A stretch of DNA of 63,865 nt from Acidobacteriota bacterium (GTDB taxonomy: Bacteria > Acidobacteriota > Terriglobia > Acidiferrales > UBA7541). Each line of letters starts with the position of its first letter. Position 1 is the stretch's first letter. The notes below the pieces were generated by a model. It made no database searches and was not told where the DNA came from. It saw only the letters and a program-made list of their open reading frames with translations. The stretch is from contig QHYM01000106.1 in assembly GCA_003223295.1 (NCBI GenBank), positions 1 to 63,865 of the forward strand, read 5' to 3'. Shown one piece after another: positions 51,699-61,941 of the stretch. The position numbers and the translations under genes are program-made.

Positions 51699-52748
51699 TC
51701 AGTTTTGTGCCGAGGATTCAGCGATGCGCCGCTGGGCCGCTTCGCGCACCCGCCGGACTTGGTCAATTCCGGGCGCCGAGGGGGCAAGTTTTAGGTAGAT
51801 ATCCAGATCCTGAACTTGCGACGAATAATCCCTTCTTCTTGCGTGAAGGTCCGCGAACACCAGATAGACATCCGCGTATTGCGGTCTGCGGAGGAGGGCC
51901 TCTCGCAAACTTTTCTCCACCTCGTCCTGCCGGTTCTGGGCGAGCAGCGCAATACCTAGGAAGAGATGTCCTTCAGCCGAGTTGGCGTCCGTTTCCAGGC
52001 CGCGGCGGATCAGGCGCTCCGCCTCTTCCGGCTTTCCCTGGTTGCAGAGCAGCAGGCCATAAGCAAATTGCGGACGGGCATAGCGACCCCCACTCAGATC
52101 GATGGCTTTTTGGAACGCCTCCATGGCCCTGTCATGATGGTTTAAGCGCAGCTCCGCAACACCAATCTGATAGACCGCCTCGTAATAATCGGGGTAAGCA
52201 GCCGCTGCCTTGTTAAAGTGTGCGAGACTGTCGGCGAAATCGCTTTTGGCCATGAGTGCGAGCCCGCGATTGTATTCGTCTTGCGCTTTTGCAGGGATTT
52301 TCAACTCACGCGCGGATACCGTATAAGGATTCCCACCGCGCAGCGGTGTACCGCTGCCATTGAGGTAGAGAGTGACTTCCGTGGGGAATATATTGACCTC
52401 AGCGATAGAGCTCGCAAATCCGTAGCCGCGCTCTCCCGCGGTGACCTCGTACGCACCTTGCGGAACCTCACGAAGCTCGAAGTGGCCAGCGAAATCGGTG
52501 AGCACTGTTTGGCTCATTCCCGACGAAAGCGACCGGATGCTGACGAGGACCTGCGACGCCGGCTGTGCGCCCCGGCTCAGATACACCGTTCCCTGGATTT
52601 GTCCGTTGCGGCCCCCGAAGGACTGGTTGGAAGGAACATCAAATGCGGAACCTTGTGCGTGCGCGGAAGGAGTTTGTGTGAGCAAAGCAATCATCAAAAG
52701 AGAAAGCGATCCAATGTGGAGTTTCGACATCCAGGCCTGCAGAATCAT
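51699..52748 (-). CDS. Secreted TPR protein with a carboxypeptidase-regulatory-like domain
   Basis: 349 residues. Signal segment (LHIGSLSLLMIALLTQTPSAHAQ), then an Ig-like carboxypeptidase-regulatory domain (about 45-125, IQGTVYLSRGAQPASQVLVSI.. FAGHFELREVPQGAYEVTAGE) and TPR repeats (about 150-310, AQDEYNRGLALMAKSDFADSLAHFNKA.. AMEAFQKAIDL.. EEAERLIRRGLETD). ATG 52748 follows GAGGTG with 6 nt spacing; GTG 52757 is less likely. It is probably a periplasmic or surface scaffold. Its neighbour across the hairpin is convergent. Confidence 0.85.
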   Translation of the reverse strand: MILQAWMSKLHIGSLSLLMIALLTQTPSAHAQGSAFDVPSNQSFGGRNGQIQGTVYLSRGAQPASQVLVSIRSLSSGMSQTVLTDFAGHFELREVPQGAYEVTAGERGYGFASSIAEVNIFPTEVTLYLNGSGTPLRGGNPYTVSARELKIPAKAQDEYNRGLALMAKSDFADSLAHFNKAAAAYPDYYEAVYQIGVAELRLNHHDRAMEAFQKAIDLSGGRYARPQFAYGLLLCNQGKPEEAERLIRRGLETDANSAEGHLFLGIALLAQNRQDEVEKSLREALLRRPQYADVYLVFADLHARRRDYSSQVQDLDIYLKLAPSAPGIDQVRRVREAAQRRIAESSAQN

Positions 52749-53551
52749 TTCAGACACCTCGACTTGGTCTAGGCTGGAGAAAAAAGCCTTTTCGACGGGG
52801 TGCTGAAAAACGCGAACGCTTTCGCGCGCTGGGACTTCAGAGTATGCGGGGAATCGCTTTGTTCGCCGAACGAATGAACTGGGCGGGCGAACTCCGCAGC
52901 TCTACCAATGGGGCGTACAATCCGCAAAGCTCAGGGAATTTGTTTCCCCAAGCAATGGTTCTTCAGCATCCTGCCGGGGACCGGGGCGACTGGTGGGAGG
53001 GAGGAAATCCGCGGAGCGCTTGACGCCACTGCCTCGGTACTACGCCTGCCGAAGTAATGGTTTCACCTGCGCCGCCGTTGCACCGTTTTCTCCCGAACTG
53101 CCAGCCGTCGCGTGCGCGGACTGCCTAAGAGAAAGGCAAGAACCATGCCAAAGAAGCAGCGAATCGTTTTAACGGCTTAAGTTCCTGCCCGCGAACTGGA
53201 TGCAGAGGTTGCATCGAAAAACGCGCTGGCCCAAGCGGTGAGTTGCGAAAAAAGACGGCATGTAAATTTGTCTGCCGACTCGCCGATTCTCTGCGGCAAA
53301 ATTACCATCGCCGGGGACATACCCGAGGAAATCTCAAGGATTCACCCTCAAGAAAAATCCAAGATTCTTCTCGCCCTCAATGCACCAATCGCCCGATCAG
53401 TTGGACTTTTTCCCCCGCGTGAGTCTCTGGCCCGCCGCCGAGAGGATCGGCTGAAGCACACGCATACGGAACAATTCAGCAAGGGCAGGCGTCTATTGTA
53501 CTGAGGGCATTGACGGCGCAGGCCACCCGGGGGAAAATCGCGCCACTCGCG
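52749..53551. other. Gap of about 800 bp without a convincing gene
   Basis: Divergent space between the TPR protein (minus) and the ABC exporter (plus). A plus-strand frame at 53238-53504 has no ribosome site and atypical composition. The right half (53100-53500) shows broken, gene-like stretches such as GAACTGGATGCAGAGGTTGC and is probably decayed coding DNA. No RNA or clear promoter was seen. Confidence 0.5.
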
Positions 53552-54499
53552 ATGATCCATCTCGAAAATGTTACGAAAGAATATGACCTGCCCACGGGAA
53601 AAGCGGGGCAGCTCGTGGCGGCCGACCGCTTGACGCTGGAAGTGCCGGCTGGCGAGGTGTTTGGCCTGGTGGGCCCGAACGGCGCGGGGAAAACGACGAC
53701 ATTGAAGATGGTTTGCGGTTTGATGCTGCCGACGGCCGGGCGCATCACAGTAAACAACATCGACGTGGAGCACAACGCGGAAGAGGCTCAGCAATACATT
53801 GGCTACCTGGCGGATTTTTTCTCCGTGTACGACGACCTGAAAGCTTGGGAGTACGTCGAGTATTTCGCACTGGCGTATAAGCTGGAGCCCGCGAACGTCC
53901 GCGATCGCGTGCGTGAAGTGATTGGGCTGATGGGACTCGAGACGAAATTTGACGCCATGGTCGGCAGCCTTTCGCGCGGAATGAAGCAGCGGCTGGGCAT
54001 CGCGCGAGCCATCGTGCACGATCCGCCACTGCTGGTGCTCGACGAGCCCGCGTCGGGACTCGATCCCAAGGCGCGCCTGGAGTTGAAAGAGTTGCTCCGC
54101 CGGCTGAACCGCGAAGGCAAAACGGTCTTCATCACCTCGCACGTGCTCTCCGATCTGGAAGAAATCTGCACATCGCTGGCGATCATGGAAAAAGGGAAAT
54201 TGTTGCGTGTCGGCAAGATCGGAGACGTGATGCGCGGAGCCGGGCGAACTAGGCGCGTGCGCATCAAGCTGGCGGCTGCGGGATTTGCGTTGGGAGCGTG
54301 GCTTGCGGGACGGCCCGGCGTGAGTGAAGTGAAAGAAGCAGGTTTGGAAGCGGAAATGGTTTTTCCGGGAACCGATTCGGAACTGGCGGCGCTCGTGCGA
54401 GACGCGGTGAACGTTGGAGCGCCGGTTTGCGGCGTGGAAGAAAAAGTGGAGACGCTGGAGGCGCTGTTCTCGAGGCTTTCGAGTGGAGAAGTCATGTGA
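53552..54499 (+). CDS. ABC-2 type exporter ATP-binding protein
   Basis: About 315 residues. Walker A GPNGAGKTTTL, the Q-loop area, signature LSRGMKQRL, Walker B LLVLDEP and the switch SHVLSDLEE are all intact. A C-terminal extension (about 230-315) is typical of export-type NatA/CcmA-like ATPases. ATG 53552 fits the domain start; an earlier TTG at 53510 adds 14 residues. Its stop overlaps the permease GTG by 4 bp, so ATPase and permease are translated together. Substrate (lipid, antibiotic or protein-related) unknown. Confidence 0.92.
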   Translation: MIHLENVTKEYDLPTGKAGQLVAADRLTLEVPAGEVFGLVGPNGAGKTTTLKMVCGLMLPTAGRITVNNIDVEHNAEEAQQYIGYLADFFSVYDDLKAWEYVEYFALAYKLEPANVRDRVREVIGLMGLETKFDAMVGSLSRGMKQRLGIARAIVHDPPLLVLDEPASGLDPKARLELKELLRRLNREGKTVFITSHVLSDLEEICTSLAIMEKGKLLRVGKIGDVMRGAGRTRRVRIKLAAAGFALGAWLAGRPGVSEVKEAGLEAEMVFPGTDSELAALVRDAVNVGAPVCGVEEKVETLEALFSRLSSGEVM

Positions 54500-56043
54500 C
54501 GGCGCTGTGGTCCAATCCGGAATTCCTCCGCAACGTCCGGGCGCAATTGCGGCTGGGGAAAGTAGCGGCCACGGCGTGCATTTGTGCGGCGCTGTCCATC
54601 GTGATTGGCTATGCCGTGTCTCACCAGCAGGCAGGTCACCGGCTGGCGACGGGTCCGTATCTGGGGCATTCAACTCCTGGAAATCACCTTCTGGCTGCAA
54701 GCGTTGATGCTCGCGGCGGGCGGCGGAATTGCCTGTATCAACAGCATCCATCGGGAGAAAGAACAGAATACCTTTGACTACCAGCGCGTGACGCGGATGA
54801 CGCCGCTGGAGCTGGCGCTGGGGAAGCTGTTTGGAGCGCCGGTCTTCACCTATTTCGTTTTTCTGTGCCTGATGCCACTGGCGCTCTTCGGAGCGGTGAT
54901 GGGCAAGCGGCCCGCTTTGACCGTGGCGGCCGCCTACGCGGTGTTGCTGGTGGCTTCACTGGCGGTGCACACGCTGGCGCTGCTGATTTCGCTGTTGACC
55001 GTGCGCGGCTCACACACGGCGGCGATTTTGGTGTTAGTCGCGCTCTTGGCTGGCAGCGCGTCAGGCGGGACGTCTTATCAATCCTTCGCGGTGCATGCGT
55101 TTGGGCCTTTCTATGCCGGGCAAGTCATGCAATGGGGAGAGTGGGAACCGGCAGGAACGGTAGCGCTCGCAGGACGATGGGAGGAGTCGTGGGATGTGGA
55201 CGTTTTCTTCGGACAGAAAGTGCATCACCTGCCCTTGCTGCTGGTGATTGACCTGATGTTTGCAGGGTGGTTTCTGCTGGCGCTGGTGAGAAACATCAAG
55301 CGCGACCCGAATTACTATGAGATTTACTCCCCCGTGCAAGCCTTGGGCTTCGCGATATTTCTGAGTGTATTGTTTGTCGCGTTCTTCTCGTGGCGTGGTC
55401 AAACACCCATCGACAGCCAGGCGATCCTGCTGACGCTCAACATCTTCGTTTTCTTCTTCCTATAATAGGGCTTGGAGCGATTCGAAACCGGGAGCGCGTG
55501 CGAAGGATTTTGCGCAGCCAGGAAGGCGCGCCAAGCTGGCTGAATCTGGCGTGGCCTGCGCCGCTGATCCTCGCGGGGACAGTCGCTGCCGGGCTCATAA
55601 TTGTTCTTGGCGTGGCGCAGGGACGCGATCCGCAGGTGGAATGGGGAGCGAATTTTGCGCTATTCAGAACGCTGTTCTTTGCGGCCTGGTTCACCCGCGA
55701 CATGCAATTCTTGCAATGGATGAACCTTCGGCGCGGCAAGCATCCCCTGGTGATGGGTGTGCTCTTCCTGACTATTGTTTACGTTTGCGCCGTGATTCTG
55801 ATGGCTCCCCTGCGCGTTTTCTCACTGCCGGAACGAGCATCGTTTTCTGCATTCTTATTACCTTCCGCGGCGTATTTGCTGGACCACTCCGCGTGGGTTC
55901 TGCGGCCCGCGATTTGGACCGCAGCCTTCGTGGCGCAGTGGTTTTTTATTGCTCTGTTCGTTGGCCTGCAGAAGAAGACGATCGACGAGTTGAATTCGCC
56001 GGCATCGGCGCCCGCAGCCGCACCAATCCCGGCTCAGACCTAG
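54496..56043 (+). pseudogene. ABC-2 type permease with two frameshifts
   Basis: The reading begins at GTG 54496 overlapping the ATPase stop (VTALWSNPEFLRNVRAQLRLGK, then a membrane segment). Around 54620-54665 it moves by +1 to a frame running to the TAA at 55463 (LQALMLAAGGG, INSIHREKEQNTFDYQRVTRMTPLELALGKLFGAP, several helices). Near 55440-55475 it moves back by -1 to the frame that ends at 56043 (LGAIRNRERVRRILRS.., three more helices). Joined, the parts give a normal permease of about 515 residues. Either the gene is decayed or the sequence has two indel errors. The compensating shifts favour a still recent event. Confidence 0.75.
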
Positions 56044-56551
56044 ATAATTCCCGAAATTTAGCTCATCACTATAGTTTGTCTACGTGCCGTGAATAGAAAC
56101 AGTTGTTAGCGGCGCGAATTCCGGTTGATGGCGAGTGGCAGATCCACGCCTTCAGGCGGCCGCTCGAGAATGATCTAGACCCGGTGCAGAGCTTGGCCGC
56201 GGCCAAAGCCTGGCTTAGTCGAGCCGGTCGCAATCACTCTAAGCTGTTAAACAATAAACGGTTACCATCATCTTCGGATCCGCGTCAGAGAAATGACCAC
56301 CGGTCCTCTCTCCTTTGACTTACTTTTGTCTGGCTCTGGCGTCAGAGTAAACAGCGGAGTGGGGGAAGTCCTGGGGGGCCAAATCTTGCGGATGAGATTT
56401 TCCCGTTGACTTGACCCTTGTTTTTTGCAACATACGTTGCCAGCGATGAGAGCGCTTGCAGAGTGAGCCAGGCCCAACGGCGGGAAGGCTTTTTCGTCGG
56501 CAGGTTGAGCGTGGCTGGGGAGTTGCCATCTGGGGCTGTTGAGGAGGGGAT
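56044..56551. other. Intergenic region, about 500 bp, leader of the TonB receptor gene
   Basis: No gene is seen. The right half holds the dyad at 56427-56440 and weak promoter-like TTGACC/TACGTT elements; a long leader of about 110 bp precedes the ATG. The left part has no recognised features. Confidence 0.45.
56427..56440. promoter_or_regulatory. Dyad upstream of the TonB-dependent receptor
   Basis: GCAAC-ATAC-GTTGC, next to TTGACC (16 bp upstream) and about 110 bp before the receptor start. It resembles LacI-type operators (TTGCAAC), a possible site for a carbohydrate-responsive repressor. Confidence 0.35.
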
Positions 56552-59452
56552 ATGAGAAAGCTGAGATTCTGGGTGTTGGTTCTAGTCATTCTCATGGCGG
56601 GGCTCATGCCCGGATTGACCTTGGGGCAAGTTGCAACCACAGGAAAGATCGCGGGAGTAGTGACCGATTCTTCAGGAGCCGCCGTGCCGAGTGCTACGGT
56701 GACGGTTAAGAGCACCGCGCTGATGGCGGAACGCACCACAACTACGGGTGCCGATGGCGCGTACCTTTTTGATCTCCTGCCTCTTGGCACGTATGAGGTC
56801 ACCGTTACCTCCAAGGGCTTCAAGGGTTATGCCGAAACGGGCGTCGTTCTTACCGCCGGTTTCACCGCAACGGTCAACGCGAAACTGCAAGTCGGAGAAG
56901 TAACCGAGGTCGTGAAGGTTGAGGGAGTCCCTGTTGTCGATTTGCAGAACAATCAAACCTCGACCACCTTCGACCAGAATCTTTTGCAGGATATTCCTAG
57001 CGGGCGCGACCCTTGGTCCACGGTTGCGCAAATGCCGGGAGCCACGCTGGACCGAGTTGACGTTGGCGGCAATCAAAGCATGCAACAGTCCACCATGCAG
57101 GTGCATGGCAGCACTCCGGGTGAGCAGGTGTTCAGCTTCAACGGGCTGGATTTGAATTGGCCAGGAGCCAACGGGGGTTACACACAGTTCTACACCAATC
57201 ATGACTCCTTCCAGGAATTCCAGGTGGTGTCCGACAGCACACCCGGGTCAGTTTCCATCAGCGGAATCTACATGAACATGGTGACCAAGTCTGGCTCCAA
57301 CGACTTGCACGGAAACCTGGCTGCCTACTACAGCACTCTTGCCGTAGAAGCCGGCACGAAGTTTCCGACCTACCAGGGTGTGCCGGTCCGGGCTGGGTCC
57401 CCAACGGTAATGCTGCGTGACACGACCGCAAGCGCTGGTGGACCGCTGATAAGGGACAGGTGGTGGCTCTTCGGATCCTATCGGCGTTACGACCTGCGCT
57501 CGATCTTTCTTGCCGTTACAGATAAGAACGGCAACCCAATCGCCGACCCGAACCACCAAACCAATACGGATTTGCGCAGCGATTGGCAGCTAAATCCCAA
57601 GAACAAGCTGAGCTTCGTCTGGCTGTACAACGAGCAGAACAGGTTCTTCCGCCGGGATTCCGCCTTGGTGAGCCCGGAAGCTTCCTGGCGCCAGATCGAG
57701 CCTGCGTATATTCTGCAAGCGCTGTGGACCAGTCAACTCACGAACAACCTGCTGCTCGATGTGCGCGCGGGATACAACAAGGAAGTATTTCCGCTCGGTC
57801 CGCAACCCGGAGTCCAGCCCACGGACTTCAACCGCACGGACCGCGTTACGGGAACGCAGACAGGAGCTGCGCAGAGTTATTTCTCTAATCCCGCCTGGCT
57901 GTTCAAAATCGCCGCAGGCGCTTCCTGGTATAAAGGCTCCCTTAACGGCACGCATAACTTCAAATTTGGCTTCGAATGGGGTGACAACTACAACCCGTAC
58001 ATCCAGACGGTGAACCAAGGAATCAACGCGTTTTACGACAACGGAGTTCCTGTTCAGGTCACCGCATTCAACACTCCTTTCACCGCAAAATCCTACTTCC
58101 ACGACAGCAGCTTCTATGCGCAAGACACGTGGACTCTTCGTCGGCGGTTTACAGTCAACTTGGGCCTGAGGTTCGACCGCTTCATCGGTTTCTACCCCAA
58201 AGAAACGAGCGACCCGAATCTGACCTTCCCCGACCTTTTCCCTCCGACAACTTTTGCAGCATCGGGGAATATCGTCACGTGGAACAACGTCTCCCCACGA
58301 CTGGGCTTGGCAGTGGACGTAACTGGTCGCGGTACTTCCGTTCTGCGATTCAGCTACGGGCGCTTCTATAAAATGGAAGGCACCGGCCTGATCGAGACCG
58401 TGAATCCCATAGGATTTAGCAGCAAGACATTTACCTGGAACGACGGCAATGGAGATAAGATCCCGCAAGTCAACGAGTGGAAAGACCCGGCTAATCTAAT
58501 TGGCCAATCTGGTGGTGCGGTAGGCACCCACATCGATCCTAATTTAAGCCGGCCTTATTCCGACTCCTTCAACGTCAACTATGAACAACAGGTCTGGCAG
58601 GACCTGCGGCTTGGTGTAGGCTACTACTTCCGCAAGAAGAAGAATCTCTTCGGAACCACAAACCTGGCTGCACTCCCGGCAGATTACACGGCTGTCACGA
58701 AATATAACGACGGTACACCGATCGTTAACCCTCTCAACGACCAGCCATTAACACTTTTCAATCTCAACCAAAACCTGGTCGGAGCGGCTGACTTCGTGGT
58801 AACGAACATTCCCGCTCTCGATGACAATTCCTATCACGGCGTGGAGTTCACGGCAGTTAAGCGCATGTCTCGCCGCTGGCAAGTCCTGGCCGGCTTTACG
58901 ATGCAACGCCAAAAGGGCGCCTTCGGCCGCGGCTATGCGGATGACGCCTACTTCGACAACTTCAACGACCCAAATAACGGCATCAATCGCCGCGATAACT
59001 ACCTGAATTTCGACTCCACCTATGTTTTTAAGGTGGACAGTACGTACGACCTGCCTTGGAAGTTCAGCACCAGCGTGAACTTCCAGCACCTCACGGGATA
59101 TCCCATCCAGCCGGTTGCTTTTCTGGGTGGGGACACCTTTGTGGACTCGAATGGAATCACCCAAACCAAGCTAAACCAGGGTTCTGAGCAGATCATCCTC
59201 CAGCCCGCCGGTGGCGTGAGGCTTCCAGGCATAAACCTGCTTAATCTCCGCATTGCCCGTGATTTCAAGGTGCGAGATCGCTTCACCATCAAGCCGTTAA
59301 TTGATTTGTTCAATCTAACTAACAGGCAGACGGTAGTATCTTTGAACCCGACCCTGCCTTCGACGTTCAACGATCCAGATTCAACGTATCTGTTGCCCAA
59401 CAACACCATCAATCCCTTCATTGCCCGATTTGGATTGAAGGTTGACTTCTAG
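56552..59452 (+). CDS. TonB-dependent receptor with N-terminal carboxypeptidase-regulatory domain (Oar-like)
   Basis: 966 residues. Signal peptide (LRFWVLVLVILMAGLMPGLTLGQ), CarboxypepD_reg-like domain (about 28-112, GKIAGVVTDSSGAAVPSATV.. LPLGTYEVTVTSKGF), plug domain (about 120-260) and a beta-barrel to a terminal Phe (IARFGLKVDF), the usual outer-membrane targeting residue. The acidobacterial Oar-like family is thought to take up polymers or complex ligands with TonB energy; the substrate is unknown. GAGGAGGGG precedes ATG 56552. A terminator at 59481 ends the transcript, and an S9 peptidase follows, a natural partner for peptide use. Confidence 0.93.
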   Translation: MRKLRFWVLVLVILMAGLMPGLTLGQVATTGKIAGVVTDSSGAAVPSATVTVKSTALMAERTTTTGADGAYLFDLLPLGTYEVTVTSKGFKGYAETGVVLTAGFTATVNAKLQVGEVTEVVKVEGVPVVDLQNNQTSTTFDQNLLQDIPSGRDPWSTVAQMPGATLDRVDVGGNQSMQQSTMQVHGSTPGEQVFSFNGLDLNWPGANGGYTQFYTNHDSFQEFQVVSDSTPGSVSISGIYMNMVTKSGSNDLHGNLAAYYSTLAVEAGTKFPTYQGVPVRAGSPTVMLRDTTASAGGPLIRDRWWLFGSYRRYDLRSIFLAVTDKNGNPIADPNHQTNTDLRSDWQLNPKNKLSFVWLYNEQNRFFRRDSALVSPEASWRQIEPAYILQALWTSQLTNNLLLDVRAGYNKEVFPLGPQPGVQPTDFNRTDRVTGTQTGAAQSYFSNPAWLFKIAAGASWYKGSLNGTHNFKFGFEWGDNYNPYIQTVNQGINAFYDNGVPVQVTAFNTPFTAKSYFHDSSFYAQDTWTLRRRFTVNLGLRFDRFIGFYPKETSDPNLTFPDLFPPTTFAASGNIVTWNNVSPRLGLAVDVTGRGTSVLRFSYGRFYKMEGTGLIETVNPIGFSSKTFTWNDGNGDKIPQVNEWKDPANLIGQSGGAVGTHIDPNLSRPYSDSFNVNYEQQVWQDLRLGVGYYFRKKKNLFGTTNLAALPADYTAVTKYNDGTPIVNPLNDQPLTLFNLNQNLVGAADFVVTNIPALDDNSYHGVEFTAVKRMSRRWQVLAGFTMQRQKGAFGRGYADDAYFDNFNDPNNGINRRDNYLNFDSTYVFKVDSTYDLPWKFSTSVNFQHLTGYPIQPVAFLGGDTFVDSNGITQTKLNQGSEQIILQPAGGVRLPGINLLNLRIARDFKVRDRFTIKPLIDLFNLTNRQTVVSLNPTLPSTFNDPDSTYLLPNNTINPFIARFGLKVDF

Positions 59453-59480
59453 AGAACCTTGGCTTCGCAGCGGTGATAGG

Positions 59481-59511
59481 AAGGGCGGATGTAGAATGCA
59501 TCCGCCCTTTT
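59481..59511 (+). terminator. Rho-independent terminator of the TonB receptor gene
   Basis: Perfect 11-bp stem AAGGGCGGATG (59481-59491) and CATCCGCCCTT (59499-59509), loop of 7 nt, then TTTCT. It lies 28 bp after the receptor stop and just before the ribosome site of the next gene. Confidence 0.85.
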
Positions 59512-59525
59512 CTGCTGGAGGATCT

Positions 59526-61715
59526 ATGTTCGGATGGAAGCTATGGCTTGGAATCGCGTCGCGGCTTGCAGTCACCGCGTGTATTGGAATCGCTTGTTCT
59601 GCGCAAACCAAAACTGCGTCCCGGCTGACGATTGAACAGCTCATCGGGATCAAGCATCCGTCGGATCCCATTTGGTCTCCGGACGGCAAGCGTGTGGCGT
59701 TTATTTGGGATCGCGCGGACATAAAGAATCTGTATGTCGCGAACGCGGACGGCAGCGGCCAGCCGGTCGCGCTCACGTCGTTCCCCGAAGGCGGAGTCGC
59801 CGATGCCTTCTGGAGCGAAGACGGCGACAGCGTTTGTTTTGTGCACCAAGGAGATTTGTGGAAGGTCCCAGCATCAGGGGGCGCGCCCCAGCCCGCGTGG
59901 AGCAAGCCGGATCCCGGCGGCGGTTTCGTCCCGTCGCCTGACGGTCGGCGCGTCGCGTTCGTGCGCAGCAATCGCGCTGAAAATCAAAGCACGCGAAAAG
60001 GAAGCGATCTCATCGTCCGCTGGCTCTCCGACGGAACGGAGTCCACCATCACCCACGACGATGTAAGTATCCGCGGACCAATCTGGTCGCCGGACGGAAA
60101 ATCGATCGCCTATACCGGAGGCTCCAAGATCATCCATCACGATGAATCACCGGCATATTCTGGCGCAAAACTCATTTATCGCGTTTCGGAATACGTGCCC
60201 GGACAGATTTACGCCCTGAAACTGGACAGCGGAAAACCCGTTGCGATAAGCACGCCCGGCGAGTACGGCGGATTAGCCTGGGTGGATTCGAATCGTTTGG
60301 TTTTCGATGGCCAGTCAAAAGACTTCAAAAAATATTTCATCTACATTGCGGACGCGACAACCGGCACCGTGAAAACCATTCATGAAGTCACCGAAGACAA
60401 ATTTTGGAGCATTCCCGACTGGGGCGAAGCCGGAGCGCAGCCCTGGCCTTCTCCGAACGGCAAGTGGATCGCTTTCCTCAGCGATCAGGATGGCTGGGAT
60501 CACCTCTACGTGATGCCCTCTTCCGGAGGCGATGCGGTACAAATCACCAAGGGCCGCTTCGAAGCGTGGCGTCCCGCGTGGTCGCACGACGGCACGCGCA
60601 TCGCCTTCGATGCGAATGTGGAAGATCATCCCGGCGACCGCCGCATTGGCATTGCCACCATCGGGGACGATCCCGCCAATGCAAAAATCGCCTACATCAC
60701 CCAGGACGTGGGAACAAACATCGAACCCCACTGGTCTGACGGCGATGCCCGTTTGGTCTATCAACACACGGACACGCACAACAGCGCCGATCTCTATACC
60801 ATCGCCTCACACGAGGGCGCGCCGCCGGTCCGCTTGACGGACTCCATGCCCGCGGACATCGATCACACGCGCTTCGTCGAGCCGCAATTCGTCCACTACC
60901 CCGGCCCCGACGGCCAGCAGGTTCCCGCGTGGCTTTTTGTGCCAAAGAATCTAGACAAAACAAAAAAGCATCCCGCGATTCTCTGGATTCACGGCGACGG
61001 CGTGAATCAGAATTACGACGGCTGGCACGTGCAGCGCAACTATGCGGTGTACTACAGCATTCATCAGTATTTTCTGCAGAAGGGGTACGTGGTCCTCGCG
61101 CCCGATTATCGCGGAAGTATCGGCTACGGGCGGGATTGGCGCACCGGTGTGCACATGGACGTGGGCGGCAAAGACGCAAAGGACGCGTGGATGGGCGGGA
61201 ACTATCTAAAAACTCTTCCCTACGTGGACGCGAACCGCATCGGCGTGTGGGGCCTGAGCTACGGTGGATTTTTCACGCTCATCGCGATGACCGATCAGCC
61301 GAAACTTTTTCGCGCCGGCGTGGACGTCGCGGGCGTCGTCGATTACGTGATGTATTACTCCGATCCGTACCACGGCGACTGGACGGCGAGCCGCATCGGA
61401 ACTCCCGAGGAGCATCCGGACGTTTACGCGAACGCTTCACCCATCTCGCATATTGACCGCCTGGAGCGCCCGTTGCTGGTGCTACACGGCACGGCCGATG
61501 TGAACGTGCCGTTCCTTGAGTCCGTCTGGCTGATCGACGAAGCGCTCAAGAAACACAAGGGCGACCTGGTTTCGTTCATGATTTATCCGGGCGAATTCCA
61601 TTATTTCAGCCGCGAGCACGTCCTCCGCGACGCATGGCACCGTGTCGACCAATTCTTCGACGCGTATCTGAAGGCGCCCGCCACCACGAGTGCGGGTGCT
61701 ACAAAACCACGTTGA
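59526..61715 (+). CDS. S9-family prolyl oligopeptidase-like peptidase
   Basis: 729 residues. Signal segment (about 10-28), WD40-like/TolB beta-propeller repeats (SPDGKRVAFIWDR, SPDGRRVAFVRSN, SPDGKSIAYTGGS, SPNGKWIAFLSDQ, SHDGTRIAFDAN), and the C-terminal alpha/beta-hydrolase with GLSYGGF (Ser 578), HGTADVNVP (Asp) and GEFHYFSRE (His). This is DPP-IV/acylaminoacyl-peptidase-like, cleaving small peptides. ATG 59526 follows GGAGGATCT. It lies directly after the TonB receptor and terminator, and probably has its own promoter or reads through. Confidence 0.92.
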   Translation: MFGWKLWLGIASRLAVTACIGIACSAQTKTASRLTIEQLIGIKHPSDPIWSPDGKRVAFIWDRADIKNLYVANADGSGQPVALTSFPEGGVADAFWSEDGDSVCFVHQGDLWKVPASGGAPQPAWSKPDPGGGFVPSPDGRRVAFVRSNRAENQSTRKGSDLIVRWLSDGTESTITHDDVSIRGPIWSPDGKSIAYTGGSKIIHHDESPAYSGAKLIYRVSEYVPGQIYALKLDSGKPVAISTPGEYGGLAWVDSNRLVFDGQSKDFKKYFIYIADATTGTVKTIHEVTEDKFWSIPDWGEAGAQPWPSPNGKWIAFLSDQDGWDHLYVMPSSGGDAVQITKGRFEAWRPAWSHDGTRIAFDANVEDHPGDRRIGIATIGDDPANAKIAYITQDVGTNIEPHWSDGDARLVYQHTDTHNSADLYTIASHEGAPPVRLTDSMPADIDHTRFVEPQFVHYPGPDGQQVPAWLFVPKNLDKTKKHPAILWIHGDGVNQNYDGWHVQRNYAVYYSIHQYFLQKGYVVLAPDYRGSIGYGRDWRTGVHMDVGGKDAKDAWMGGNYLKTLPYVDANRIGVWGLSYGGFFTLIAMTDQPKLFRAGVDVAGVVDYVMYYSDPYHGDWTASRIGTPEEHPDVYANASPISHIDRLERPLLVLHGTADVNVPFLESVWLIDEALKKHKGDLVSFMIYPGEFHYFSREHVLRDAWHRVDQFFDAYLKAPATTSAGATKPR

Positions 61716-61941
61716 GTGGAAGAAGTCCGAACAAAGAAAATCTTGAGGACACATCCCTTGCCGGCCACGTTCCTGAAGGCGACAAAGAAGCTCCGGCACG
61801 CAGGACCAGCAATCCTTCGAGGATGACCGCAGTTTATCCCCGCCAGGCGCGGCGCAAAACTGGACGGAAGACGCGAATCCGGCCGGCTGGCGCGGCGGCG
61901 CAGACTCCTGTCCGACGGTCCAGCCTCGACGATTTGAGAAA

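Noticed and set aside
53238-53504. 88-residue plus-strand open frame in the gap before the ABC exporter
   Set aside because: No ribosome site, no recognisable motif, and biased composition; probably random or decayed coding sequence.
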